Shown in pieces: positions 1-11,204 of a stretch of DNA of 64,000 nt. The notes under the pieces are model-generated. The model saw only the letters and a list, made by a program, of their open reading frames with translations. It made no database searches and was not told the DNA's origin. The stretch comes from Vibrio rhizosphaerae. GTDB lineage: Bacteria; Pseudomonadota; Gammaproteobacteria; Enterobacterales; Vibrionaceae. The translations under genes and the position numbers were made by a program. Position 1 is the first letter of the stretch, and the number at the start of each line of letters is the position of its first letter. The stretch covers positions 1-64,000 of the forward strand of contig NZ_AP024903.1 of assembly GCF_024347095.1 (NCBI RefSeq). Direction: 5' to 3'.

Positions 1-1404
1 GTGTCATCTTCTCTTTGGTTGCAATGTTTGCAACAGCTTCAGGAAGAGCTTCCTGCGACAGAATTCAGCATGTGGGTTCGACCGCTGCAAGCCGAGCTCA
101 ATGACAATACTCTCACTTTATTTGCCCCAAACCGTTTTGTGCTTGATTGGGTCCGGGATAAGTATCTCAATAGTATCAATCGCCTTCTCAACGAGTATTG
201 TGGGAGTGATATTCCAAGTTTACGTTTTGAAATTGGCAACCGTCCGGTTGCTGAGCAAAAGCGTGCGCCTGTACGTACACCGGCTGATGTTGCGGCGGAG
301 TCTTCTGCACCTGCCCGGTTACAAGCCAGAAAGCCGGTCCATAAAACTTGGGATGATGATTCGGCACCTATCGAAATTAACTACCGTTCTAATATGAACC
401 CGAAGCATAAGTTTAATAACTTTGTTGAAGGTAAATCGAACCAGCTTGGTCTCGCAGCGGCAAAACAAGTGGCCGATAATCCCGGTGCAGCTTATAACCC
501 CCTCTTTTTATATGGCGGGACCGGTTTAGGTAAAACGCACCTGTTACATGCAGTTGGTAATGCCATTGTTGATCATAATCCACAGGCAAAAGTGGTTTAT
601 ATGCATTCAGAGCGATTTGTGCAGGATATGGTCAAAGCACTGCAAAACAATGCTATCGAAGAGTTCAAACGCTACTATCGGAGTGTCGATGCACTTTTGA
701 TCGATGATATTCAGTTTTTTGCCAACAAAGAACGCTCCCAAGAAGAGTTTTTCCATACCTTCAATGCATTGCTTGAAGGGAACCAACAAATCATTCTGAC
801 TTCTGACCGTTATCCGAAAGAGATCCACGGTGTGGAAGATCGTCTTAAATCCCGTTTTGGCTGGGGCTTGACGGTTGCCATTGAACCCCCTGAGCTGGAA
901 ACACGAGTCGCCATTTTGATGAAGAAAGCCGAAGATCACCAGATTCATCTGGCCGATGAGGTTGCTTTCTTTATTGCGAAACGACTACGTTCGAATGTCC
1001 GTGAGCTGGAAGGCGCGCTGAACCGCGTGATCGCCAATGCCAACTTTACCGGTCGGCCAATTACAATTGATTTTGTCCGTGAAGCATTACGTGATTTATT
1101 AGCTTTACAGGAAAAATTGGTCACGATTGATAATATCCAGAAAACTGTCGCTGAGTATTATAAAATCAAAGTGGCTGATTTGCTGTCAAAGCGTCGTTCT
1201 CGTTCGGTTGCCCGGCCTCGTCAACTAGCTATGGCTTTGGCCAAGGAGTTGACTAACCACAGCTTACCCGAAATCGGCGATGCTTTTGGCGGACGTGACC
1301 ATACGACAGTGCTGCATGCTTGTCGTAAAATCGAGCAGCTAAGAGAAGAAAGTCACGATATCAAGGAAGATTATTCCAATTTGATACGGACGCTCTCTTC
1401 TTAA
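1..1404 (+). CDS. dnaA: Chromosomal replication initiator protein DnaA
   Basis: DnaA is the AAA+ ATPase that binds DnaA boxes at oriC, melts the origin and recruits the DnaB helicase. The 467-aa product has the full architecture: an N-terminal DnaB-contact domain, a variable linker (about 85-130), an AAA+ core with Walker [10 protein letters not shown] at about 172-180 and Walker [10 protein letters not shown] at about 232-240, and a C-terminal DNA-binding domain with the signature [15 protein letters not shown] near 430. The start is GTG at base 1, so promoter and oriC lie outside the window. It is followed by dnaN, recF and gyrB on the same strand, the classical origin cluster. Length is normal for the family. 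Confidence 0.98.
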   Translation: MSSSLWLQCLQQLQEELPATEFSMWVRPLQAELNDNTLTLFAPNRFVLDWVRDKYLNSINRLLNEYCGSDIPSLRFEIGNRPVAEQKRAPVRTPADVAAESSAPARLQARKPVHKTWDDDSAPIEINYRSNMNPKHKFNNFVEGKSNQLGLAAAKQVADNPGAAYNPLFLYGGTGLGKTHLLHAVGNAIVDHNPQAKVVYMHSERFVQDMVKALQNNAIEEFKRYYRSVDALLIDDIQFFANKERSQEEFFHTFNALLEGNQQIILTSDRYPKEIHGVEDRLKSRFGWGLTVAIEPPELETRVAILMKKAEDHQIHLADEVAFFIAKRLRSNVRELEGALNRVIANANFTGRPITIDFVREALRDLLALQEKLVTIDNIQKTVAEYYKIKVADLLSKRRSRSVARPRQLAMALAKELTNHSLPEIGDAFGGRDHTTVLHACRKIEQLREESHDIKEDYSNLIRTLSS

Positions 1405-1504
1405 TGTCTATAGCGCATGAATAGCGTCATACAGAACAAACATCACGGTGTTGGTTGAGACCCCCTGATTCGATTCGGTGGGGCCATATAATAAAGAGCG
1501 AACT

Positions 1505-2605
1505 ATGAAATTTACCATTGAACGTAGCCATTTGATTAAACCGCTTCAGCAAGTTTCCGGAACGGTTGGTGGACGGACAACATTGCCGATCCTCGGTAAT
1601 CTGTTGTTGGCGGTTGAAGGTGATACCCTCATGCTGACAGCCACTGATCTGGAAGTTGAATTGGTGGGTAAAATAGCTCTGGAAGGTGATGTGGAGACGG
1701 GACGAGTCACTGTCCCTGCCCGAAAACTGCTCGATATTTGTCGCGGACTGCCCGATGATGCCGTCATCTCTGTGACATTGGACAGTGATCGATTACAGAT
1801 TCGCTCTGGTCGTAGCCGTTTTTCTCTGGCAACGCTACCTGCAAAAGATTTTCCCAATATTGAAGACTGGCAGAGTGAGTTATCACTCACTTTGTCGCAG
1901 GCAGACTTGCGTGGATTGATCGAAAAAACACAATTCTCGATGGCCAATCAGGATGTTCGCTATTATCTCAACGGGATGCTGTTCGATATTGAAGAAACAA
2001 CATTACGTTCCGTGGCAACCGACGGTCACCGGATGGCTGTTGCCCAAGTCGCATTACCTGAACCATTAGCAGCACAACAAATTATCGTGCCACGCAAAGG
2101 GGTCCTTGAACTGGTCAAGCTGCTTGATATGCCGGACCAACCGGTTATTGTGCAAATCGGTAGCGCCAACATCCGTGTTGAAGTGAATCAGTTTATCTTT
2201 ACCTCAAAATTGATCGATGGTCGTTTTCCCGATTATCGTCGGGTGTTGCCTCAGAGTACCAATAAAACGCTGGTGGCTGCTTGTGATGTCCTGCGTCACG
2301 CGTTTTCTCGTGCCGCGATTTTATCGAATGAAAAATTCCGTGGTGTCCGCCTGAATATTGATGGCAGTGATATGCGGATTACGGCGAATAACCCGGAGCA
2401 GGAAGAAGCCGAAGAATTGCTGGATGTGCATTTTGAAGGGGAACCCATCGAAATTGGCTTTAATGTGAGCTATGTATTGGATGTGCTCAATACCTTGAAG
2501 TGCGATAATGTCCGTATCTCGATGTCAGACTCGAATGCCAGTGCATTGATCGAAAATGTTGAAGACGATAGCGCGATGTACGTCGTGATGCCGATCCGGT
2601 TATAA
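1505..2605 (+). CDS. dnaN: DNA polymerase III beta sliding clamp
   Basis: DnaN is the ring-shaped processivity clamp that tethers DNA polymerase III to the template and also binds repair proteins. From the ATG at 1505 the protein is 366 aa, the usual length, beginning MKFTIERSHLIKPLQQVSG and ending YVVMPIRL, both typical clamp termini. An in-frame ATG at 1478 would add nine residues not seen in the family; AAAGAGCGA just upstream of 1505 can serve as ribosome binding site. It lies 100 bp after dnaA and 41 bp before recF, so cotranscription is likely. Confidence 0.97.
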   Translation: MKFTIERSHLIKPLQQVSGTVGGRTTLPILGNLLLAVEGDTLMLTATDLEVELVGKIALEGDVETGRVTVPARKLLDICRGLPDDAVISVTLDSDRLQIRSGRSRFSLATLPAKDFPNIEDWQSELSLTLSQADLRGLIEKTQFSMANQDVRYYLNGMLFDIEETTLRSVATDGHRMAVAQVALPEPLAAQQIIVPRKGVLELVKLLDMPDQPVIVQIGSANIRVEVNQFIFTSKLIDGRFPDYRRVLPQSTNKTLVAACDVLRHAFSRAAILSNEKFRGVRLNIDGSDMRITANNPEQEEAEELLDVHFEGEPIEIGFNVSYVLDVLNTLKCDNVRISMSDSNASALIENVEDDSAMYVVMPIRL

Positions 2606-2646
2606 GTCTGAGCAGACCATCAATGCATCCGAGTGATAAATGAAGT

Positions 2647-3726
2647 ATGCCACTTTCGCGTTTAATGATTCAGCAATTTAGGAATATCAAAGCCTGTGAT
2701 ATGTCATTATCATCAGGCTTTAACTTTCTTATCGGGGCCAACGGAAGTGGCAAAACCAGTGTCCTTGAAGCGATTTACATGCTCGGTCACGGTCGTTCGT
2801 TTAAAAGTAGTTTAACCGGCCGAGTGATCCAGAATGAGTGTCAGGAGCTGTTTGTCCATGGCCGTTTTTTGAACCCCGACCAAATTGAGATACCGATTGG
2901 CATTAATAAGCAGCGCGATGGCTCGGTTGAGGTTAAAATAGGCGGCCAGTCCGGACAAAAGCTGGCTCATCTCGCACAGGTCTTACCGCTGCAATTGATT
3001 CATCCGGAAGGGTTTGAGCTGCTGACGGATGGGCCGAAACAGCGCCGGGCATTTCTTGACTGGGGTGTGTTTCATTCTGTGCCTGCTTTTTTTGAGGCAT
3101 GGGGACGTTTTCGGCGTCTGAACAAGCAACGCAATGCGTTACTTAAGACAGCTCTGGACTACCGGGAATTGAAATACTGGGATGCAGAGTTATCGCATCT
3201 GGCTGAACAAATTGATGCATGGCGTGCCGATTATGTGGCGCAAATCAAACCAGTGGCAGAAGCATTGTGTCAGTCATTTTTACCGGAATTTGAAATCCAG
3301 TTACAATACTATCGTGGCTGGGAAAAAGAGACGTTATATCAAGCGCTTCTCGAACGAAATTTTGAACGCGATAAAATGTTGGGTTACACGTTCAGTGGGC
3401 CGAACAAAGCGGATTTAAGAATAAAAGTAAACGGTACACCGGTTGAAGATGTTCTGTCGCGTGGTCAGCTTAAGCTGATGGTTTGTGCCCTGCGGGTGGC
3501 ACAAGGACAGCACTTAACATCCTTAACGGGTAAACAATGTATTTATCTCATTGATGATTTTGCTTCCGAGCTGGACAGCGAGCGCCGTAAAAGGCTGGCG
3601 GACTGTTTAAAAGCGACCGGAGCGCAAGTTTTTGTAAGCTCTATTACCCGGGATCAGGTGGATGACATGTGTATGTCAGACAGCAAATTGTTCCATGTGG
3701 AACAAGGCCGGATAGAGCAAGGATAA
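2647..3726 (+). CDS. recF: DNA replication and repair protein RecF
   Basis: RecF is an SMC-like ATPase that acts with RecO and RecR to load RecA at single-strand gaps and stalled forks. The 359-aa product carries Walker [10 protein letters not shown] (about 31-39), an ABC-type signature LSRGQLKLM (about 271-279) and a Walker B region [12 protein letters not shown] (about 299-310), all expected for RecF. Length is normal. It sits between dnaN and gyrB on the same strand, the conserved order in gammaproteobacteria. Confidence 0.96.
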   Translation: MPLSRLMIQQFRNIKACDMSLSSGFNFLIGANGSGKTSVLEAIYMLGHGRSFKSSLTGRVIQNECQELFVHGRFLNPDQIEIPIGINKQRDGSVEVKIGGQSGQKLAHLAQVLPLQLIHPEGFELLTDGPKQRRAFLDWGVFHSVPAFFEAWGRFRRLNKQRNALLKTALDYRELKYWDAELSHLAEQIDAWRADYVAQIKPVAEALCQSFLPEFEIQLQYYRGWEKETLYQALLERNFERDKMLGYTFSGPNKADLRIKVNGTPVEDVLSRGQLKLMVCALRVAQGQHLTSLTGKQCIYLIDDFASELDSERRKRLADCLKATGAQVFVSSITRDQVDDMCMSDSKLFHVEQGRIEQG

Positions 3727-3742
3727 AAAATAAAGAGAGTAA

Positions 3743-6160
<2,418 letters not shown>

Positions 6161-6211
6161 TCGGTTTTTCGTATAACGATCCGTCTTATATCCGATACTT
6201 TCATGGAACAG

Positions 6212-6238
6212 CAGCCACCGTCCGGTGGCTGTTTTTTT
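6212..6238 (+). terminator. Rho-independent terminator after gyrB
   Basis: A perfect 9- to 10-bp stem (CAGCCACCG / CGGTGGCTG) with a very short loop is followed by seven T residues. It closes the dnaA-dnaN-recF-gyrB transcription block. Confidence 0.9.
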
Positions 6239-6327
6239 ATCTGTGCTTTATCACTCTGGATATCAGTCCGTGAATGACATCGTACATACTCAATCGCAAA
6301 AATTTTTAAAAAAATTATTGCAATCCC

Positions 6328-6353
6328 CTTGAACCGAATTTGAACGACCATAT
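6328..6353 (+). promoter_or_regulatory. Candidate sigma32 (heat-shock) promoter of ibpA
   Basis: CCCTTGAA ends at 6333 and is followed after 14 bases by CCATAT (6348-6353). This resembles the RpoH consensus CTTGAA-N13/14-CCCCAT. It lies about 170 bp upstream of the small heat-shock gene, a gene family usually under RpoH control. The -10 element is an imperfect match, so the exact start is uncertain. Confidence 0.5.
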
Positions 6354-6495
6354 ATCTGTGAGTGAAGAGGATGCCAATCGGGCCTCTGAAGCGGAAGACC
6401 GCCTTGCTCTGGTGAGAAGGTGAGTTAACCAAAGAAAAAATGTTCACTCTCTGGGTCATCTGAACAGAAAGTCGGACACAATCAAATTCATGAAA

Positions 6496-6518
6496 CTATT
6501 GCTTCATAGAGAGGATAG
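6496..6518 (+). promoter_or_regulatory. ROSE-like RNA thermometer hairpin over the ibpA ribosome binding site
   Basis: CTATT-G-CTT (6496-6504) can pair with GAGGATAG (6511-6518), leaving one bulged G opposite the Shine-Dalgarno GAGGA (6511-6515). A TTGCT anti-Shine-Dalgarno segment with a bulged or mispaired G is the hallmark of ROSE thermometers in front of ibpA-type genes. The start ATG is seven bases after the sequestered GAGGA. The structure was paired by hand and includes two G-T wobbles. Confidence 0.55.
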
Positions 6519-6522
6519 ATAT

Positions 6523-6963
6523 ATGAGAACTGTCGATTTCACACCTTTATACCGGAATGCCATTGGCTTTGATCGTCTGTTTAATTTAATGGAAACAGCC
6601 AACGCAAAAAATGGCTCATCAGGATATCCCCCATACAATATTGAGCAAAAAGGCGAAAATCAGTATCGGATTACGATGGCTGTCGCTGGATTTGCTGAGC
6701 AGGATCTTGAGATCACCCAACAGGAAAATACCCTGATTGTACAAGGTGAGCGCAAACCTGAAGATGAGAAAACCTATATCTACCAAGGCATTGCAGAGCG
6801 AAACTTCGAACGTAAGTTCCAGTTGGCTGATTATGTCAAAGTCGTTGGTGCCACCATGGAAAATGGCCTGCTGCATGTTGATTTAGAGCGTGAGATTCCT
6901 GAAGCGATGCAGCCACGCAAAATTGCGATTAACGGTAAAAACCTAATTGAAAGCAAAGAATAA
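6523..6963 (+). CDS. ibpA: Small heat-shock protein IbpA (Hsp20 family)
   Basis: A cytoplasmic ATP-independent holdase that binds unfolding proteins during heat stress and passes them to DnaK/ClpB. The 146-aa product starts [20 protein letters not shown], the typical IbpA N terminus, and contains an alpha-crystallin domain (about 35-125) with [22 protein letters not shown] and the [13 protein letters not shown] strand; the C-terminal tail has the family's I-x-I-type motif (RKIAI). ATG 6523 is chosen over the in-frame ATG at 6490 because GAGGA precedes it and the family begins there. A candidate sigma32 promoter and a ROSE-like hairpin lie upstream and a terminator follows. Confidence 0.95.
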   Translation: MRTVDFTPLYRNAIGFDRLFNLMETANAKNGSSGYPPYNIEQKGENQYRITMAVAGFAEQDLEITQQENTLIVQGERKPEDEKTYIYQGIAERNFERKFQLADYVKVVGATMENGLLHVDLEREIPEAMQPRKIAINGKNLIESKE

Positions 6964-6993
6964 TCATTTGTTTATCCGTTAGGGAAAGTTGTG

Positions 6994-7019
6994 AAAGAGC
7001 GCCTTTGGGCGCTCTTTTT
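6994..7019 (+). terminator. Rho-independent terminator after ibpA
   Basis: AAAGAGCGCC-tttg-GGCGCTCTTT forms a perfect 10-bp stem followed by T residues, 30 bp after the ibpA stop. The remaining 260 bp up to msrP hold no recognisable gene and presumably contain the msrP promoter. Confidence 0.9.
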
Positions 7020-7278
7020 GATCATTCCTCCGTTAGATCACACATCAGGGAGAGAACAAACAACAGCCCGGCTCATCGTGTCACACTTCACAAAAAAATA
7101 TTCTGAGAGATGTAATCAATTGGGATTTCATCCGTCTAATGATCAGCAAGACTGTCGAGCCATTATCGATTGATCACGATTGGTCTTGGCGACGATCCTC
7201 ATTCACGATACAGTCAGGAACAGGCGATATACCTAACGTTCATGAAAGTGTATTCATGAGAGCATGGAAGGATAGCTT

Positions 7279-8280
7279 ATGTTGATCAGGAAAAAACCAC
7301 AGCTCACCGAGGCTGATGTGACACCGGAAGCCATTTATCGTTCGCGCCGGAAGTTTATGCAGGGGTCGCTCGCTCTCGGTGCCAGCGTTCTGCTCCCTTC
7401 GCTGAATGTTCTGGCGAAACCCAGTCAGGAGGCCGGAGAATTTCAGCCCATGGCACCGCAATGGCTGAAACAGCAGATCAAGGATGCGCAGGCAAATCAG
7501 CAAATCATTCATGAACCTTTAACGCCATACAAAAATGTCACGCAGTACAACAACTTTTATGAATTTGGTTACGGGAAAAGTGATCCGGTTGATGAAAGCG
7601 GGGAGTTTCAGCCCTTTCCGTGGCAGGTTGAAATTGGCGGTGAAGTGGCGAAAGCCGGTACCTATCACTTAGAAGATCTCCTCAAAGGGATCTCGCTGGA
7701 AGAACGTATTTACCGTCTGCGCTGTGTGGAAGCCTGGTCGATGGTAATTCCTTGGATCGGATTTCCTTTAGCAACATTACTCAAACGATTTGCACCGACC
7801 AGCAAAGCCAAATATGTCGCGTTTACGACGATAGAGCGCCCGGAGCAGATGCCGGGACAGAACAGTTTGTTTAGCTCGATTGACTGGCCGTATGTCGAAG
7901 GGTTGCGAATTGATGAGGCGATGCATCCATTGACGATGATTGCCGTGGGGTTATATGGTAAAACGCTGCCCAATCAAAATGGTGCCCCATTCCGCTTAGT
8001 GGTGCCGTGGAAATACGGATTTAAAAGTATTAAATCCATCGTCAAAATTGAGCTGACGGAAAAACAGCCGCCGACAACATGGAGCCAGTTAGCACCGCGT
8101 GAATATGGATTCTATGCCAACGTCAACCCACAGGTTGATCACCCGCGCTGGAGCCAGAAAGAAGAGCGACGTTTACCTTCAGGATTATTAAGCCCGAATA
8201 TTATTCCGACGCGATTATTTAATGGCTATGACGAAGTGGCCTCGTTGTATCAGGGAATGGATTTAGCCCGTTACTATTAA
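7279..8280 (+). CDS. msrP: Periplasmic methionine sulfoxide reductase catalytic subunit MsrP (YedY)
   Basis: MsrP is a molybdopterin enzyme that reduces methionine sulfoxide in oxidised periplasmic proteins. The 333-aa protein has a twin-arginine signal ([14 protein letters not shown], about 18-31) for folded export. The sulfite-oxidase-fold core includes [20 protein letters not shown], with the conserved cysteine that ligates molybdenum. Length matches the family. It is paired with msrQ 82 bp downstream, which supplies electrons from the membrane. AAGGAT precedes the ATG. Earlier databases call it YedY, a sulfite-oxidase-like protein. Confidence 0.95.
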   Translation: MLIRKKPQLTEADVTPEAIYRSRRKFMQGSLALGASVLLPSLNVLAKPSQEAGEFQPMAPQWLKQQIKDAQANQQIIHEPLTPYKNVTQYNNFYEFGYGKSDPVDESGEFQPFPWQVEIGGEVAKAGTYHLEDLLKGISLEERIYRLRCVEAWSMVIPWIGFPLATLLKRFAPTSKAKYVAFTTIERPEQMPGQNSLFSSIDWPYVEGLRIDEAMHPLTMIAVGLYGKTLPNQNGAPFRLVVPWKYGFKSIKSIVKIELTEKQPPTTWSQLAPREYGFYANVNPQVDHPRWSQKEERRLPSGLLSPNIIPTRLFNGYDEVASLYQGMDLARYY

Positions 8281-8361
8281 CTCATCACGGCCAATGCATT
8301 GATGATTGATGCTACCCGGAATGATTCAGTGGCTGTCGTTCACTTAAGTCTGGAGAAATAG

Positions 8362-8958
8362 ATGCCGGTTACTTTACGTCGTATCGTGATTTTTATGCTC
8401 GGCTGTACCCCGTTGTTTCTGTTGGTCTGGGGTGTTTTTACGCAGAATTTAGGGGGGGACCCGGCAAAAACCATTGTGCTGGAAACCGGGCTTTGGACAC
8501 TCCGTTTTCTGCTGATTACCTTAATGGTTTCGCCATTGGTCCGTTATCTGAAATGGCGTTGGCTGATGCCCCACCGCCGAATGCTGGGACTGTTCGCGCT
8601 GTTTTATGGGATGTTGCATCTGCTGGCTTACTATCAGTTTATTCTCGGCGGTAATCTGACTTTATTTGCCTCGGAACTGGTGAAACGGCCATATATTTTA
8701 GTTGGCGCACCAGCGTTGCTGATTCTGATTGTATTGGGTATTACCTCAACCAAAGGTTGGATGAAACGGCTCGGAAGACGATGGCAAACACTGCACCGTC
8801 TGGCCTATCTTGCATTGATTCTGGGATGGGTTCACCTGTTCTGGCAGGTTCGCTCCAGTTATTACGAAGCGGCATTTTATGGCGTCATCGGCGTGGTGTT
8901 ACTGAGTTTTCGTTTGCCACTGCTCGGGCGTTTTTATCATGCTCGCCTGCGCCGTTGA
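8362..8958 (+). CDS. msrQ: Heme-binding membrane subunit MsrQ (YedZ)
   Basis: MsrQ is an inner-membrane b-type heme protein that passes electrons to MsrP. The 198-aa product is strongly hydrophobic with about six membrane segments and contains conserved histidines in helices (LMPHRRMLGLFALFYGMLHLL, with H73 and H84 by approximate count; LHRLAYLALILGWVHLFWQV), as expected of the ferric-reductase-like transmembrane domain. It directly follows msrP on the same strand and the pair is almost certainly one transcription unit. TGGAGAA precedes the ATG as ribosome binding site. Confidence 0.93.
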   Translation: MPVTLRRIVIFMLGCTPLFLLVWGVFTQNLGGDPAKTIVLETGLWTLRFLLITLMVSPLVRYLKWRWLMPHRRMLGLFALFYGMLHLLAYYQFILGGNLTLFASELVKRPYILVGAPALLILIVLGITSTKGWMKRLGRRWQTLHRLAYLALILGWVHLFWQVRSSYYEAAFYGVIGVVLLSFRLPLLGRFYHARLRR

Positions 8959-9128
8959 CTTCGCTGACCGTCATCGCTCAGTCCCTGTGAATGAAGCCTC
9001 ATTCAACCTTTATCCTGAACGGTTCAAGAGGCTGTCTCCGTCTGGTGATACGCCTCTTACCGGTCACATGCTTGGCGTGTTTTGATACAATCAGCTGGTC
9101 AGCAGATAATCTGAGCACCGGAGTCGGA

Positions 9129-9632
9129 ATGAAACAACAGCAAATCACCACCTACTATCTTGAAATGCATGCGTTGGCTGAATTGAATGGTAAAGCCAAG
9201 CCGGCAGGGGTGGAGGTGATTGAAGTACAAGTGAAGAATTACCGCTTTAACCGTTATCTCTATCAGCTTGTTGGTGAACCGTGGCAGTGGCGGGATAAAC
9301 TGACGCTTTCCGACCACGAGTGGCAGGCATACGCTGAATCACCACAGGTGCGAACTTGGTTTGCTTTAAGTCAGGGGAGTATTGCCGGTTATTATGAGCT
9401 CGAGCAGCAGGCGGACGGAAATATTGAAATTGCTTATTTTGGACTGGCTCCGGATTTTATCGGGCATGGTTTTGGCGGTTATCTGCTGACTCATGCGCTC
9501 CAGTCTGCATGGGGATGGGATCACCCGCAACGCGTCTGGGTTCACACCTGTACCCTCGACCATGAACATGCTCTGGCAAATTATCAGTCCCGGGGGATGA
9601 AGGTTTATCAGCAAACCACATCGGATGAATGA
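9129..9632 (+). CDS. GNAT-family N-acetyltransferase
   Basis: A 167-aa protein from the ATG at 9129 (MKQQQITTYYLEMHALAEL). The C-terminal half has a GNAT acetyl-CoA signature: IEIAYFGLAPDFIGHGFGGY matches the V-x-P-x-x-x-G-x-G-x-G/A loop, followed by the helix LLTHALQSAW and the strand RVWVHTCTLDHEHALANYQSRGMKVY typical of GCN5-like enzymes. The substrate cannot be told. An in-frame ATG at 8991 would add 46 residues unlike an acetyltransferase, and GAGTCGGA before 9129 suits a ribosome binding site. It lies 170 bp after msrQ; there is no evidence of a functional link. Confidence 0.8.
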   Translation: MKQQQITTYYLEMHALAELNGKAKPAGVEVIEVQVKNYRFNRYLYQLVGEPWQWRDKLTLSDHEWQAYAESPQVRTWFALSQGSIAGYYELEQQADGNIEIAYFGLAPDFIGHGFGGYLLTHALQSAWGWDHPQRVWVHTCTLDHEHALANYQSRGMKVYQQTTSDE

Positions 9633-9670
9633 TTGTCTACCTGACCGACAGGGATGGATGCGTTGAATCG

Positions 9671-9692
9671 AAGGGGGAAACCATTCCCCCTT
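9671..9692. terminator. Bidirectional hairpin terminator between GNAT gene and avtA
   Basis: AAGGGGGAA-acca-TTCCCCCTT is a perfect 9-bp stem placed between two convergent genes, so it can serve both. The T-tracts are short. Confidence 0.65.
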
Positions 9693-9698
9693 GGTTCA

Positions 9699-10952
9699 TT
9701 AAGCTTGTTCCCCATAAGCCTTTGCAACTTCTTCCGCGATGATAGCAATCCCTTTTTGCATCTGCTCGTCGTCTTGGACATAGTTCATGCGCAAGCACTG
9801 ATGACCATGGTCCCACTCTTCCTGCTGGCCGATAAAGAAATACTCTCCGGGAATAATTAACACCCCCCGATCTTTGAGACGTTGATAGAGTTCCATCGTG
9901 GTGATCGGCAGTTCATCAAACCATAGCCAGAGGAAAATCGCCCCTTCCGGTTTGTGGATGCGAAAACGCGGATCCGGAATCGCCTGTTGGAGCAGCTGAA
10001 TCGCGTGTTGGGATTTCTGCCGGTAGAACGGTTGAATCACCTCTGCGCTGAGGCGCAATAAATCGCCCTGTTCAATCATATGATTGGCAATTGTCGGGCC
10101 GATACTGCTGGGGGAAAGATTAATAATGCCGCTGAGATTACTCATGGCCTGCGTGATGGCTTCATTGGCAATCACGATACCGCAACGAACCCCCGGTAAG
10201 CCGAGTTTTGACAGGCTCATACACAAGATGGTGTTTTCATTCCAGAACGGTGTGACTTGTTCGAAAATGATATTGGGAAACGGCAGGCCATAGGCATTAT
10301 CGATAATCAGTGGAATATTGTGCTGGCGTGCGAGTTGATCCAGTTTGTGGATTTCTTCGTCAGTTAATACATTACCGGTTGGATTGGTCGGACGGGAGGC
10401 GCAAATCGCGGCAATCGAATCATCTACTTGCAGCTGTTCGAAATCGACATGGTATTTAAACAGCCCCCCGTCAAGCATCTCGATTTCCGGGCGGTAAGAG
10501 ATAAAAATATCTTCATCGATCCCGGCATCCCCATAACCAATATATTCCGGTGCCAACGGCAGCAAAATTTTCTTATGAGAACCGTCCGGTTGTTTTCCGG
10601 CCAGCAAATTGAACAGGTGGAAAAAGCTACTCTGACTGCCATTGGTCAGGCTGATATTTTTTTCCGTAATGTTCCAACCGAGGTTTTCTTTGAACAAAGC
10701 GGCCAGCGAACTCAGGAAAGTATTTTTGCCCTGAGGGCCGTCATAGTTCGTCATCGCTGAAATGAGTTCACCGCTATCGAGCAGTGACTGACTGGCCTGA
10801 TGAAAATAGTCGAGCATGGCGGGAATGGCTGCCGGGTTGCCGCCACCGAGCATGACGGCACCCGGGGTCCGAAGACCGGTATTGAGATCATCCATGAGCT
10901 GAGTGATACCTGAGTATCGGTTAAACTTTTCACCAAACGAAGAGAACTGCAT
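9699..10952 (-). CDS. avtA: Valine-pyruvate aminotransferase AvtA
   Basis: A PLP-dependent class I aminotransferase that interconverts alanine/2-ketoisovalerate with pyruvate/valine. The 417-aa protein begins MQFSSFGEKFNRYSGITQLMDDL, characteristic of AvtA, carries ASRPTNPTGNVLTDEE (substrate-binding Asn), DNAYGLPFPN and the PLP-lysine segment SLSKLGLPGVRCGI (about 250), and ends with a typical C-terminal domain. Full length. In vibrios it lies between ibpA and glyS as here, but normally close to glyS; here the guanidine operon separates them. The 250 bp between it and atzF contain no visible gene. Confidence 0.94.
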   Translation of the reverse strand: MQFSSFGEKFNRYSGITQLMDDLNTGLRTPGAVMLGGGNPAAIPAMLDYFHQASQSLLDSGELISAMTNYDGPQGKNTFLSSLAALFKENLGWNITEKNISLTNGSQSSFFHLFNLLAGKQPDGSHKKILLPLAPEYIGYGDAGIDEDIFISYRPEIEMLDGGLFKYHVDFEQLQVDDSIAAICASRPTNPTGNVLTDEEIHKLDQLARQHNIPLIIDNAYGLPFPNIIFEQVTPFWNENTILCMSLSKLGLPGVRCGIVIANEAITQAMSNLSGIINLSPSSIGPTIANHMIEQGDLLRLSAEVIQPFYRQKSQHAIQLLQQAIPDPRFRIHKPEGAIFLWLWFDELPITTMELYQRLKDRGVLIIPGEYFFIGQQEEWDHGHQCLRMNYVQDDEQMQKGIAIIAEEVAKAYGEQA

Positions 10953-11204
10953 GACTGAATTACCTGATATGTTTTTTGTAATAGAAAAGAATTGCTTTTC
11001 ATAACCGGAGATAACGCCGGGACATCTGTCGGAGCGATTGCATTGTTAATTGACAATCTCCCTGATACTTGCGTTAACCGTAATGATTTTTACTTGAAAA
11101 GCAACTCTTACCTCTTTGTTTCTCTCCTGTTTGTTTCCGCTGGGTCGCCGCTGTTTCTCGACAGGCTGGTTGTTGACACCTCATGTTGTGACCGTTCGGT
11201 GATG

